A stretch of 64,000 bases of DNA from SAR324 cluster bacterium (GTDB lineage Bacteria > SAR324 > XYD2-FULL-50-16). The notes below the pieces were generated by a model. The model ran no database searches and was not told the DNA's origin. It saw only the letters and a program-made list of their open reading frames with translations. Each line of letters opens with the position of its first letter. Within the stretch, counting starts at the first letter, position 1. The position numbers were made by a program, and so were the translations under genes. The stretch covers positions 124,001-188,000 of the forward strand of contig JANQGX010000028.1 in NCBI GenBank assembly GCA_028282885.1, in the 5' to 3' direction. Below, one piece after another: positions 1 through 8,559 of the stretch.

Positions 1-144
1 GGAGAGAGGAAACTAAAACTGTTTCCGACTTCCGCCTCCATTGGGGGAGATATAATTGGAAAACCTCTATATCAGTAGGTATCCAGCCTGTATCAGAAGA
101 AATCTGATGACTTAAAGGCTGTAAATACCTGGTTACATCTCGAA

Positions 145-1854
145 TCAGGCGTGGACACTGTCCAGATCATCTTCTGACACGTCGAAAGTAGTATCAAGAC
201 CGGGCAAAACTTCTTTTGTAAAGAAATCAGGCAACCTGTCGTCGATCTTCGTAAACCCTGCGCTCAGGTTAAAGCCTCTTTCCGCCTTTACCACCTCACC
301 GCCAAGCTCTTCAATATATTGCTCGCTTAGTTCTTCGCCCAGAACAGCGGCGGTACAATCGATCAGGTGCTGCTTAACCTCCGGTATATCCAGCAGGGGA
401 AGCGAAGCAAAAAGACAGAGACCCAGTGAATCCACAGCGGCAAAATAGCCCTGGAGGAATCTGGAAATATCGGCCTGACCGGTCGGCGATACCGGGCTAT
501 AGTCCGGCATGGTCGGACTTGGCAAGGCATTCCCGCAGGTGTGATCGGCTCCCATGGTAGCAGTTGCATAGGTGGTTCCGGTTCCTTTCAATGCGCGGGG
601 ATCATAAGCAGCCAGTGCCTGCCCCTTGACAGTGGGAACTCTCTTTGCACCCAGTTTTTCACCGGTAAACTGCGCACCATGGCCGATCATAACTCCCTTT
701 TCACCGCCGTCCGGGATTTCGTTAAGAAGAGCCAGGGCTGCGTCAGCATCTCCCCAAGGGATTACTCCCTCGTCCATAGCCACACCCAGGGCTCCGCCGA
801 CATCCATGGTATCCAATCCCAGGTCGTTACAAACCCGGTTCAGTTCCGCTACTTTTTCCACATCATCTATCAGACAGTTACTACCCAACAGGCCCAGGGT
901 TTCAAATTCGATACTGCTACAGATCAGTTCGCCCTTTTCATCTGTCAGCACATTTGAACATTGAATAACACACCCGGTCATACAAGCATGGGCGGGTTTG
1001 GAGTTTGGTCTTGTGCTGGTAAGACCCACCAGGGTCTCCCCGGATATGTCGTTGGCTTTATCAAATCGACCCTGGGAAAAGTTCTTGGTGCTGAGAGCTC
1101 CCATCGAGTCAATCATGTTTACCAGCAGCGGACTTCCCAATGCCTTTAAACCTTCAGACAGGGGATGTGACAGAATTCCTTTGGACAATGCCTTGGCCGA
1201 TTCGTTTAATGCCTTTTTATCAGCAACCTCAACCGCCTTGCTGCCTTTTTCGTCAACAATAACAGCCTTCAGGTTTTTGGCTCCCATTACGGCTCCAACC
1301 CCGCCCCGTGCCGCAAACCTGAGATGTTCATCTTTGGTGGATACGGCGATAGCTGCAGCTTTCAGCTTCATCTCACCTGCCGGTCCGATGGATATGACAC
1401 CGCACTTGTCTCCGAACTGTTTCTTCAGGATTTCAAGACATTCATAGGTGCCAACACCCTTCAGGTTTTCGGCCGATTCGAATTCGACACCTTTGTTTCC
1501 GATTTTAAGCAGGGTTGGTGAACTGGCGGTGCCTTCTATAATCACTGCATGAATGCCAAGTTTTGCAATCTGATTTGCCAGTTCACCACCCGCATTTGCT
1601 TCCTTAACAGTGTTGGTAAGAGGACTCTTCATTCCGATGGATAACCTACCAGTGCAGGTTACTTTTGTTCCCGCAAGAATTCCGGGAGCCAGAACGATTT
1701 TGTTATCTTTTCCGAGCGGGTCCGCTTTTGGAGGAACTTCTCTGCTGATGATCGTCGAACTCAAGCCCCTGCCCCCAAGTTTGGCGTAATCCGCAGGCAT
1801 GGATTCCAGTTCGGACGTCTGGTTATCCAGATTAATTCTCAGGATTTTTCTCAT
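145..1854 (-). CDS. Aldehyde:ferredoxin oxidoreductase family protein (AOR 1)
   Basis: A 569-residue AOR-family enzyme expected to oxidise an aldehyde to the acid with ferredoxin, using a tungsten or molybdenum bis-pterin cofactor in the cytoplasm. The N-terminal pterin-binding domain holds GGRGLSS near residue 27 and the PLTNTVKEANAGG stretch near 78. The [4Fe-4S] ligands are C291, C295 and C299 (CX3CX3C, not the CX2CX3C of Pyrococcus AOR), completed by C480 in the DxxGLC motif (D475). The ATG has an AGGAG ribosome site. It is the last gene of the aminotransferase-dctPQM operon, 121 bp after dctM, so its substrate is probably the aldehyde made by that aminotransferase. Substrate is not predictable from sequence alone. 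Family call is firm. Confidence 0.93.
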   Translation of the reverse strand: MRKILRINLDNQTSELESMPADYAKLGGRGLSSTIISREVPPKADPLGKDNKIVLAPGILAGTKVTCTGRLSIGMKSPLTNTVKEANAGGELANQIAKLGIHAVIIEGTASSPTLLKIGNKGVEFESAENLKGVGTYECLEILKKQFGDKCGVISIGPAGEMKLKAAAIAVSTKDEHLRFAARGGVGAVMGAKNLKAVIVDEKGSKAVEVADKKALNESAKALSKGILSHPLSEGLKALGSPLLVNMIDSMGALSTKNFSQGRFDKANDISGETLVGLTSTRPNSKPAHACMTGCVIQCSNVLTDEKGELICSSIEFETLGLLGSNCLIDDVEKVAELNRVCNDLGLDTMDVGGALGVAMDEGVIPWGDADAALALLNEIPDGGEKGVMIGHGAQFTGEKLGAKRVPTVKGQALAAYDPRALKGTGTTYATATMGADHTCGNALPSPTMPDYSPVSPTGQADISRFLQGYFAAVDSLGLCLFASLPLLDIPEVKQHLIDCTAAVLGEELSEQYIEELGGEVVKAERGFNLSAGFTKIDDRLPDFFTKEVLPGLDTTFDVSEDDLDSVHA

Positions 1855-1975
1855 TTTCTTTTCTCCTCTGTCGTGGTTTAAATTTTAAACCTCTTTTTTG
1901 TGTTCGATCTATCCTTTCGGTCGGGTTATATATATGTTAGCTCTGATTCTAAATACAATCCGACCCTATCCCAGC

Positions 1976-3277
1976 CTAGAACACCTTACTGGGCAACCAG
2001 GTTGCAATTTCCGGGAAGATCATCACCATCACCAGAACGACAAACTGGATCAAAACAAATGGCGGCACTGAACGCCAGATATCCCTTGTGGTTACTTCCG
2101 GCGGTGCCACACCTTTCATCATAATCAATGCCCAGCCAAAAGGCGGGGTCATGTAAGCCATCTGCATGTTCAGAATGAACAGCACCGAAAACCAGATGGT
2201 ATCAAAACCCAGAAGCCTTGCAATGGGCAACATAATAGGAGCGCAGATCGTTACCACTGCATAGTCATCCATAAACATGCCGAACAGCATCAGAATCATC
2301 TGCATGGCAATGAGAATGATGTAGCGATTGACCTCCAGAGACTCGATAAACTCCATAATCATGTCCTGGGCGCCCACACTCGCGTAGAAAACACCGAACA
2401 GGGTGGCCGGAATAAGAATCCAAAGGGCCATCCCCGTGATCTTCAGGGTTACGGAACAGGACTCCTTAACAACCTGCCAAGTCAGTTTTCTATGTAATCC
2501 GCAAATAACAATCGCACCAAGCGCACCAACACCGGCAGCCTCAGTGGGTGTTGCGATTCCCAAAAAGATGGATCCCAATACCAGAACCACCAGCATGGAG
2601 GGCAGAAAAATTTCCTTGAAGGCATTTAATCGCATTTCCCAGGTGACAACTTCAGTTGTTTTGGGTAGGGCCTTGGGATTGATGATACCGACCAGAATGA
2701 TGTAACAAACATAAAGCGCTGCCAGGATCATTCCCGGTACGAATCCTCCAAAAAACAGCTTGCCAATGGAGACCCGGGCGATAAAGGCGAAGATAATCAT
2801 GATGATCGCCGGGGGGATGATCTCTCCCAATACCCCACCGGCCATAACGGAACCCAGGGCAATACTCTTGCTGTATCCATGCCTGAGCATGGCAGGTACC
2901 GCCACCAAACCCATGGTCAGAATACCGGGACCGAATCCGCCGCACATAGCGAGGCTGACGCAGACTCCAATGGAAACAATAGCCAATCCGCCCCTTACAC
3001 CGGATAGCCAGTAATTTAGTCCGTTATACATGCGTTCGGATATCCCTGACTGGACCAGGAAGTTCCCCATCACGAGAAAGAGGGGGATGGTCATCAGGGT
3101 GGGACTGGTGATTTGCTGGTAAGTTGTGGTTGCTACAGTATAGAGGGCGTCTGATCCTTCGATGAAATAGGTGAGTACGATGGTGATCGTACCCAGGGCA
3201 AAAGTAACCGGTATCCCCAAAGCCAGCAACAGCAGTAGACCACTAAACAGCATGATGGTAATCAGTTCAATACTCAT
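1976..3277 (-). CDS. dctM: TRAP transporter large permease (DctM type)
   Basis: A 433-residue, very hydrophobic protein with about 12 membrane segments, the size usual for the DctM/ion-transporter superfamily permease. It forms the translocation channel of a sodium-driven tripartite periplasmic transporter with the DctQ and DctP proteins encoded just upstream. Typical family motifs are visible, such as the proline/glycine-rich GIPVTFALG near the N-terminus, GEIIPPAIIM in the middle and MTPPFGW near the C-terminus. An AAAGGAT ribosome site precedes the ATG. The order aminotransferase-dctP-dctQ-dctM-AOR on the minus strand suggests an organic or amino acid substrate; which one cannot be read from the permease. 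Confidence 0.93.
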   Translation of the reverse strand: MSIELITIMLFSGLLLLLALGIPVTFALGTITIVLTYFIEGSDALYTVATTTYQQITSPTLMTIPLFLVMGNFLVQSGISERMYNGLNYWLSGVRGGLAIVSIGVCVSLAMCGGFGPGILTMGLVAVPAMLRHGYSKSIALGSVMAGGVLGEIIPPAIIMIIFAFIARVSIGKLFFGGFVPGMILAALYVCYIILVGIINPKALPKTTEVVTWEMRLNAFKEIFLPSMLVVLVLGSIFLGIATPTEAAGVGALGAIVICGLHRKLTWQVVKESCSVTLKITGMALWILIPATLFGVFYASVGAQDMIMEFIESLEVNRYIILIAMQMILMLFGMFMDDYAVVTICAPIMLPIARLLGFDTIWFSVLFILNMQMAYMTPPFGWALIMMKGVAPPEVTTRDIWRSVPPFVLIQFVVLVMVMIFPEIATWLPSKVF

Positions 3278-3337
3278 TATCGTTATATCCTTTCAATTCC
3301 AATCCGATTTTCTTTTAGTGAGTTTCAAAGGTCTTTT

Positions 3338-3817
3338 TTAATCTTTATCTTTCCTGCTGAAAAATACCAAACATCCCAGGATGTACATAGCGACGCCGAC
3401 AGGAATAAACATCTTGAGGGGATAAAGAGGCAGTCTGAAGAGACCTACTGCTTTTTCCTTTGTCTCCCATGCATCCAGTCCCATAGCACCTCCTTTCCAA
3501 AGAAGGGCCCCGAGAAAAATCAGGGATGCCAGCAGTGTCAACCAGCGAATGATCGTTTTCATCATCGGTGGATAGCGATCATAGAGTACTTCGATTCTGA
3601 TATGCTGTTTGTGGATCAGGGTGTAGCTACCTCCGACAATAACGAATACACCGAAAAACTGCTTGCTGATCGGCCAGACCCAATTGGTCGGAGCATTAAA
3701 GGCGTAGCGCGAAATGACCTCGTAGGTAATAAAGGCAAGAATCGCCAGAATCAAATAACTGGCCAGACTGCCGACTTTGTCAATAAAAGCTTCGATCTTC
3801 TCTGCGATTTTTTTCAT
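3338..3817 (-). CDS. dctQ: TRAP transporter small permease (DctQ type)
   Basis: A 159-residue protein with four predicted membrane segments (about 16-36, 50-70, 86-108 and 130-152), matching the small membrane subunit of TRAP transporters. The Trp/Arg-containing loop after the second segment (KQHIRIEVLYDRYPP) is typical of DctQ proteins. It lies between dctP and dctM with 60-75 bp gaps and is almost certainly co-transcribed with them. No strong Shine-Dalgarno precedes the ATG. The leader before it carries a long stem-loop at 3835-3868 that may reduce its expression relative to the binding protein. Confidence 0.88.
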   Translation of the reverse strand: MKKIAEKIEAFIDKVGSLASYLILAILAFITYEVISRYAFNAPTNWVWPISKQFFGVFVIVGGSYTLIHKQHIRIEVLYDRYPPMMKTIIRWLTLLASLIFLGALLWKGGAMGLDAWETKEKAVGLFRLPLYPLKMFIPVGVAMYILGCLVFFSRKDKD

Positions 3818-3834
3818 TTGGAAGGTCGTTGGTG

Positions 3835-3868
3835 TGACGGAACGATCGGCACACTTATCGTCCCGTCA
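3835..3868 (-). promoter_or_regulatory. Stem-loop between dctP and dctQ
   Basis: Arms 3835-3846 and 3857-3868 (TGACGGAACGAT against ATCGTCCCGTCA) pair over 12 bp with one mismatch around a 10-nt loop. It starts about 24 bp after the dctP stop. No T-run follows, so a processing or mRNA-stabilising hairpin that favours the binding-protein message is more likely than a terminator. This is inference from position. Confidence 0.55.
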
Positions 3869-3891
3869 ATGAGTAGTGAATTAGGCTCCGA

Positions 3892-4941
3892 TTACAGATT
3901 TCTCCAATCTCTGACCAGTTTGATCAGCTTAGCGCTGGCGGGATCCTCGGCTGACAGATCATTCCAGATTTTAACCGCAGCCTTCCGGTACATTTTCTGG
4001 CAAGCATCATCCAGAACAGCTTCCTTGACCTCACCGGTCTTGAACATAGCTTCGACAGTATTAACCTCTGCTTTGTAGCCATTTACTGTTGCAAACCAAT
4101 ACTCTTCTGCGGCAGCGTGCAGAACCTTCTGCAGGTCCTTGGGCAGCTTCTTCCATTTTTTCGTGCTGACCAGGATATGACCCAGGGTTTGGTCACTTTC
4201 CATACCCCGCACCCAATATGGAGCCACTTCGTGCCACTTCATTCCCGTTACAGCACTGACATCCCATTCGGCAGCGTCAACGGTTCCGAGCTTAAGAGAC
4301 ATGTATGCTTCCGTTGGAGGAAGATCTGCGGCAACCATACCAATACCGCCATGGAAGGCGCGATTGATCCCGTCTGCCTTGATCTTCATTCCTTTCAGGT
4401 CCGAACAGGATTTAACAGGTTTGGTGGAAAGAACGAAGGGAACCGGACCGTAGGTGTGAATATCCAGGAAATAGAAACCGTGCTTGGCATACTCCTCCCT
4501 CAAAATGTCGATATATCCCGAGGTCAGGACAAATCTCCTGACAGCAGCAGCTTTGCTTTCAAAGGTGGCTTCTTCATCAATACGAAAAGCGAGGGGAAGG
4601 TTGAATTCCGCATTTCCGATGGGAAGAACGCCGGCCCAGTAACCACCCATGGCTTGAACCATGTCCAGGACACCCTGTTTGGTTGCGTTGAAAAGCTGAT
4701 CACCGGGAACAATTTCCGGCTCGGCGAAAACCTTGATCTTAATCTGACCGTTGCTGCGTTTTTCCGCTTCAGCCGCAAAAACTTTCAACAACTCCATGGA
4801 GAGATCACCTCGGGGGAATCCGGACTGAATCTTCATGCGGTATGTTTTGGCAAATGCATTCTGGGTTGCGAACAGAGAACCCAGAAACAGGACTGCTATT
4901 AAAAACACAAATGATTTAACAACTGAACTTTTTCGCATCAT
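3892..4941 (-). CDS. dctP: TRAP transporter substrate-binding protein (DctP type)
   Basis: A 349-residue periplasmic solute receptor. Residues 1-31 form a signal peptide (MRKSS basic start, hydrophobic core, cleavage near AFA/KTY). The mature part shows DctP-family landmarks: KVFAEPEIVPGDQLFNATKQG near 70-90, the LKGMKIKADG segment near 183 that supplies the ligand-carboxylate arginine/lysine region, and PPTEAYMSLKLGTVDAAEW near 208-226. An AAGGAG site lies 6 nt before the ATG. It delivers the operon's substrate to DctQM. The gene is preceded by an intrinsic-terminator-like hairpin (4965-4993), so its expression may be partly uncoupled from the upstream aminotransferase. Confidence 0.92.
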   Translation of the reverse strand: MMRKSSVVKSFVFLIAVLFLGSLFATQNAFAKTYRMKIQSGFPRGDLSMELLKVFAAEAEKRSNGQIKIKVFAEPEIVPGDQLFNATKQGVLDMVQAMGGYWAGVLPIGNAEFNLPLAFRIDEEATFESKAAAVRRFVLTSGYIDILREEYAKHGFYFLDIHTYGPVPFVLSTKPVKSCSDLKGMKIKADGINRAFHGGIGMVAADLPPTEAYMSLKLGTVDAAEWDVSAVTGMKWHEVAPYWVRGMESDQTLGHILVSTKKWKKLPKDLQKVLHAAAEEYWFATVNGYKAEVNTVEAMFKTGEVKEAVLDDACQKMYRKAAVKIWNDLSAEDPASAKLIKLVRDWRNL

Positions 4942-4964
4942 GGTCTTCTCCTTTGTATTAATTT

Positions 4965-4993
4965 AAAAAAGCGGATCGGTAAAAACCGATCCG
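4965..4993 (-). terminator. Terminator-like hairpin between the aminotransferase and dctP
   Basis: Perfect 9-bp arms, 4972-4980 and 4985-4993 (CGGATCGGT / ACCGATCCG), with a 4-nt loop. Read on the minus strand the stem is followed by a six-T run (complement of 4965-4970). This is the classic intrinsic terminator form, placed inside what otherwise looks like one operon, so it may act as an attenuator or mark a separate dctP promoter. Confidence 0.7.
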
Positions 4994-5040
4994 TTGAAAC
5001 ACCCCTTCATCAACTGAGATTGATCGAGGTTTACCGCACA

Positions 5041-6420
5041 CTAAATCTCACTTGCCGTGTCAAGCAGGATTTCCACTGCCTTGGATGCATGCTCCTTGGT
5101 CAGAATCAGAGGAGGCATGAAGCGGAAGACATTACCAAATCGTCCGCAAGGCACCATGACAACACCTCTGTTGAGCATACCCATGATCATTTGACCCACT
5201 TTTTCTTCACCAAGCGGCTCCCGAGTTCCCCTGTCTTCCACAAACTCGATACCGATCATCAATCCCAGCCCTCTGACATCACCAATGATTGGGATATCCT
5301 TCGCTCCTTTCTTGATTTGACGTTTGATGCTTTCACCCAGTTTTGAGGCTCGTTTCACCAGGGCATAATCGTTTTCCGTGAGAATATCGATATTTGCCAT
5401 ACTGGCAGCACTGGCTACTGCGTTACCGGCAAAGGTGTTGGGCTGGGAATGATCATCGATCTTTGCTGCCAGATCCTTTCGTATTGAAAGACCGGCCATG
5501 GGGACATCACCTCCCATTCCTTTACCCCAGGTGATCATATCCGGCTCAATTCCCATGTGTTCGATAGCCCACATTTTTCCTGTTCGACCAGCTCCCGCCT
5601 GTACTTCATCCGAAATGTAAAGCGCACCGTGCTTCTCACAGGCCTTTTTGACAATCGGATAGTACTCCGGCGGAGGTGGAACATAACCGCCTTCTCCCTG
5701 TTGCGCTTCGATAATCAGGGCGCCGACATCATCTGCACCTGTGTAAGGCGTATTTAACACATAGTCGACATAGTGGGCACACTGCATCTTGCAGCTCGGA
5801 TACTTTAGTCCGAAGCAGCAGCGGTAGCAGTAAGGATATGGGAGATGAATAACGCCAGGAATAAAGGGACCGTAACCCTTGCGATACTGATCCCCGGTAG
5901 TTAGTGAATTGCCTCCACACCAGACTCCGTGGTACGCACCATGAAAAGCGGCAATCTGGGTTCGTCCGGTTATTTTCCGGACAAATTTGATAGCAGTTTC
6001 CACCGCTCCACTTCCCGCCTGTGTGAAAAAGGAGATAACATTGTTCTTCAACTTTCCGGGCATGATTGAAGCGACTTTTGCTGCCAGTTCCGTTCTTTTG
6101 ACATTAGACATGTCACTGGCATGCATCAATGTATCCATCTGATTCTTCATCGCATCAATCACCCTGGGGTGACAGCGACCCACCGAGTTGACTGCAACCC
6201 CGGCGGTGATATCAATGAAAACATTACCATCGGCATCTTTGATGGTGGATCCCTTTCCTTCTGCAAATACAAGCGGAAACTTGCCGGCACCACGGGCCAT
6301 CGATTCGTGTTTGATGGATTTTTTCAATAATTTCTGTGCTTTAGGACCCGGAACCTCCTTTGTGATGATTTTTGGCGCCTCATCGTATGAAAGTTCGGCC
6401 AATTTTTTTTCACTAACCAT
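5041..6420 (-). CDS. Class III (omega-amino acid type) PLP aminotransferase
   Basis: A 459-residue fold-type I class III aminotransferase (GABA, beta-alanine and taurine aminotransferase relatives). Visible: AGSGAVETAIKFVRKITGR near 134-152, the cofactor-binding AFHGAYHG near 158, the SDEVQAGAGRTGKMWA acidic motif near 270, and the PLP lysine in ITWGKGMGGDVPM near 298. A cysteine-rich insert (YPYCYRCCFGLKYPSC, about 194-209) is shared with the second class III enzyme in this window. An AAGGGGAT ribosome site precedes the ATG. It heads the operon driven by the sigma-54 site at 6711-6727. With alanine dehydrogenase divergent, pyruvate is the likely amino acceptor. The amino donor is unknown; beta-alanine, GABA or taurine are candidates. 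Confidence 0.88.
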   Translation of the reverse strand: MVSEKKLAELSYDEAPKIITKEVPGPKAQKLLKKSIKHESMARGAGKFPLVFAEGKGSTIKDADGNVFIDITAGVAVNSVGRCHPRVIDAMKNQMDTLMHASDMSNVKRTELAAKVASIMPGKLKNNVISFFTQAGSGAVETAIKFVRKITGRTQIAAFHGAYHGVWCGGNSLTTGDQYRKGYGPFIPGVIHLPYPYCYRCCFGLKYPSCKMQCAHYVDYVLNTPYTGADDVGALIIEAQQGEGGYVPPPPEYYPIVKKACEKHGALYISDEVQAGAGRTGKMWAIEHMGIEPDMITWGKGMGGDVPMAGLSIRKDLAAKIDDHSQPNTFAGNAVASAASMANIDILTENDYALVKRASKLGESIKRQIKKGAKDIPIIGDVRGLGLMIGIEFVEDRGTREPLGEEKVGQMIMGMLNRGVVMVPCGRFGNVFRFMPPLILTKEHASKAVEILLDTASEI

Positions 6421-6659
6421 AATATCCCCTTGATATGCGTTGTTTGCAGTTTGGAATACCTATCAGATTAACTGATGACCGGCTGTTAAATTTTCCGAAA
6501 AGCAATCGGATGACAACAGTAAAACCGGGCTGTCATGGTAATCCACTTTAACGAAACTCCCAAGTTTTCAACCAATTACCTGCTGGTATCGGTTTCAATA
6601 CGGGTTCTCAATCATCTGCAAAAAATAACGAAGTCAGGACGAGTAACTCAAATGAATAA

Positions 6660-6688
6660 ACAGGTTGATCCTAAGATGATCACCCTGT
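6660..6688 (-). promoter_or_regulatory. Stem-loop at the 5' end of the aminotransferase leader
   Basis: Arms 6660-6670 and 6678-6688 pair over 11 bp with one mismatch around a 7-nt loop. If transcription starts near 6700, about 12 nt past the sigma-54 -12 box, the hairpin sits almost at the 5' end of a roughly 280-nt leader. It could protect the mRNA or be a protein-binding site. Function is inferred only. Confidence 0.4.
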
Positions 6689-6710
6689 AAAACCATGGCC
6701 TCTTGCTATC

Positions 6711-6727
6711 AGCAAAGTCCATGCCAG
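6711..6727 (-). promoter_or_regulatory. Sigma-54 (-24/-12) promoter for the aminotransferase-TRAP-AOR operon
   Basis: On the minus strand the sequence CTGGCATGGACTTTGCT matches the RpoN consensus YTGGCACGN4TTGCW at every position but one (T for C in the -24 box), with the required spacing between the GG and GC dinucleotides. It points at the aminotransferase start about 290 bp away. A sigma-54 activator gene (9206-11071) lies nearby, and repeated sequences suitable as activator sites lie upstream (6764-6833). Confidence 0.8.
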
Positions 6728-6763
6728 TGTTGATTGAGAGGAATTGCAAATAATGTCTATTGA

Positions 6764-6833
6764 AAACAATTGTTTATGGGAACTGGCAGAAAACCAAACC
6801 CGTCATATAAAACGGCGCCGTCATATAAAACGG
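6764..6833. repeat. Palindrome and tandem 16-bp repeat upstream of the sigma-54 promoter (candidate activator sites)
   Basis: A 12-bp perfect palindrome AAACAATTGTTT is at 6764-6775. Two identical copies of CCGTCATATAAAACGG occur at 6800-6815 and 6818-6833, offset by 18 bp. These lie about 40-110 bp upstream of the -24 element, the usual place for bacterial enhancer-binding protein sites. Assignment to the activator at 9206-11071 is inference. Confidence 0.5.
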
Positions 6834-7288
6834 GACCATGTTTTATCCGGTTTTTATCTCTCCATGGAATTAACCTCTTGAATTCATGAGCCTAAAATTA
6901 GCCACCATATTTGACGGCGATCATAGTTTTTATACTGTTAATATTGTCTTGCATTTTCTTTTCTGCAAACCAAAAGCGTCTGCAGGTTATCGATTGACAG
7001 CGGGTTTGTAGGACTTCGACCAATGCAAGGACATGTGCCCCAATCCGGGTAAGACCGGATGGCATGATATTTGGAGATGCAGTTTCAGTTTCATAAAAAC
7101 AGGTGAACATTTTGGATTTAAGCCGGGATTTTGTCGGCATAACAAACAGTTCTGGTCTGGCAAGCATCCCCAATATCCGATCAAAGGGTTTCGTTTGGAG
7201 AATGAAATATCGGGGGGATTACCATTCTGGAACCCAACGTTGGATGTAGTCTAATATCGGTTGATTACCTTAAAAACAGGAGAAGGAT
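6834..7288. other. Intergenic region upstream of alanine dehydrogenase
   Basis: No convincing gene. Short open frames on both strands (6898-7173 minus, 7033-7254 plus) overlap each other and resemble no family I know. A poor -24/-12 match (TGGCAT-N5-TTGG) near 7055 lacks the essential GC of the -12 box. A palindrome CCAACGTTGG lies about 45 bp before the alanine dehydrogenase start. Confidence 0.5.
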
Positions 7289-8401
7289 ATGATTATTGGA
7301 ATACTGAAAGAGATCAAACCTGAAGAGAACAGGGTTTCCCTGACGCCTGCGGGAACCGAGGTTTTGATACAAAGTGGTCATACGGTTTTGGTTCAAAAGT
7401 CTGCCGGTATTGGGAGCGGATTCGAGGATGAGGCATATCGGTCATCCGGGGCGGAAATTGTTGAGAAACCGGAGGATATCTACGCCAGGGCTGAAATGGT
7501 GATGCATGTTAAGGAGCCATTGCCCAGCGAGTACGGGCTTATTCGACCGGATCAAATCGTCTTCACCTATCTTCACCTGGCAGCCAATCAAGAGTTAACA
7601 GAGGTGCTGATCAAGAGCGATTCCGTCAATATTGCTTACGAGACCATTCAGAAGGAAGATGGCTCACTGCCCCTACTGACACCAATGAGTGAAGTTGCAG
7701 GTCGAATGGCAATTCAGCAGGGAGCCAAGTATCTTGAAATGGCACAAGGGGGTCATGGTGTTCTTCTTGGCGGTGTCCCGGGTGTGGATCCCGGTACAGT
7801 GCTGGTGATCGGCGGTGGTATTGTGGGTATTAATGCCGCCAAAATGGCATGCGGATTGGGCGCCAAGGTCTATATTGTGGATATGAACCTTGACCGTCTG
7901 CGATACCTTTCCGATGTGATGCCGAAGAACTGTTTTACTGTGATGTCAAGCCCCGCAGTAGTCAGGGAACTGGCCAGCAAGGCAGACGTGGTGGTGGGAG
8001 CCGTGCTAATTCCCGGTGCGAAAGCGCCGAAGCTTGTAACCAGGGAGATGCTAAAATCAATGAAACCGGGATCAGTTCTGGTTGACGTGGCGATTGACCA
8101 AGGTGGATGCTTTGAGACCTCCAAAGCGACTACCCACGGGGATCCGGTTTATACCGTTGATGGTGTTATTCACTACTGCGTTGCCAACATGCCCGGAGCA
8201 GTCGCTCTTACGTCAACGCTGGCCCTGACCAATGCCACCCTGCCTTATGCACTGGAGATAGCCAACAAGGGCTGGAAGAAGGCAATGAAAGAAAACAGGG
8301 AAATCAGGCTTGGTGCTAATATCGTGAAAGGCAAAGTGACCTATGAAGGGGTGGCCAGTGCGTTTGATCTGGAGTATGCTTCGGTGGATACAATGCTGTA
8401 A
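7289..8401 (+). CDS. ald: Alanine dehydrogenase
   Basis: A 370-residue L-alanine dehydrogenase, the normal length, interconverting alanine + NAD+ and pyruvate + ammonia + NADH in the cytoplasm. Landmarks: MIIGILKEIKPEENRVSLTP at the start with the catalytic-region arginine, MHVKEPLP near 72-79 with the substrate lysine, EVAGRMAIQQGAKYLE near 134, and the Rossmann motif VLVIGGGIVGINAAKMA near 172. The AGGAGAAGG site before the ATG is strong. It is divergent from the class III aminotransferase, so it probably regenerates pyruvate from the alanine formed by transamination and releases NADH. This aminotransferase-ald pairing is known from taurine and other amino acid degraders. Confidence 0.96.
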   Translation: MIIGILKEIKPEENRVSLTPAGTEVLIQSGHTVLVQKSAGIGSGFEDEAYRSSGAEIVEKPEDIYARAEMVMHVKEPLPSEYGLIRPDQIVFTYLHLAANQELTEVLIKSDSVNIAYETIQKEDGSLPLLTPMSEVAGRMAIQQGAKYLEMAQGGHGVLLGGVPGVDPGTVLVIGGGIVGINAAKMACGLGAKVYIVDMNLDRLRYLSDVMPKNCFTVMSSPAVVRELASKADVVVGAVLIPGAKAPKLVTREMLKSMKPGSVLVDVAIDQGGCFETSKATTHGDPVYTVDGVIHYCVANMPGAVALTSTLALTNATLPYALEIANKGWKKAMKENREIRLGANIVKGKVTYEGVASAFDLEYASVDTML

Positions 8402-8430
8402 GACAGCATTCGTGTCAAATTCAGTGATTT

Positions 8431-8455
8431 AATCCCCTCAGGCAGGGGATTTAGA
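8431..8455 (+). terminator. Terminator-like hairpin after ald
   Basis: Perfect 8-bp arms AATCCCCT (8431-8438) and AGGGGATT (8444-8451) with a 5-nt loop, followed by a T-rich tract, 30 bp after the ald stop. It probably ends the ald transcript before the stress protein gene. Confidence 0.55.
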
Positions 8456-8559
8456 TTTTACACCACCTTGCGTGAAGAGTTCCTGCAAGGAAGTTGGTGG
8501 GAAAGACGAATCCCGGCCAGCTATTTGTTGATAAACAGTGATTTCAGAGTCGGATTATT

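Noticed and set aside
7050..7070. Possible sigma-54 promoter facing alanine dehydrogenase (TGGCAT-N5-TTGG)
   Set aside because: The -12 box lacks the essential GC; one near-consensus site exists on the other strand, so this is probably chance.
6898..7254. Opposed 73-91 codon frames between the aminotransferase and ald
   Set aside because: They overlap each other on opposite strands, have no ribosome sites or recognisable motifs, and fill a regulatory region.
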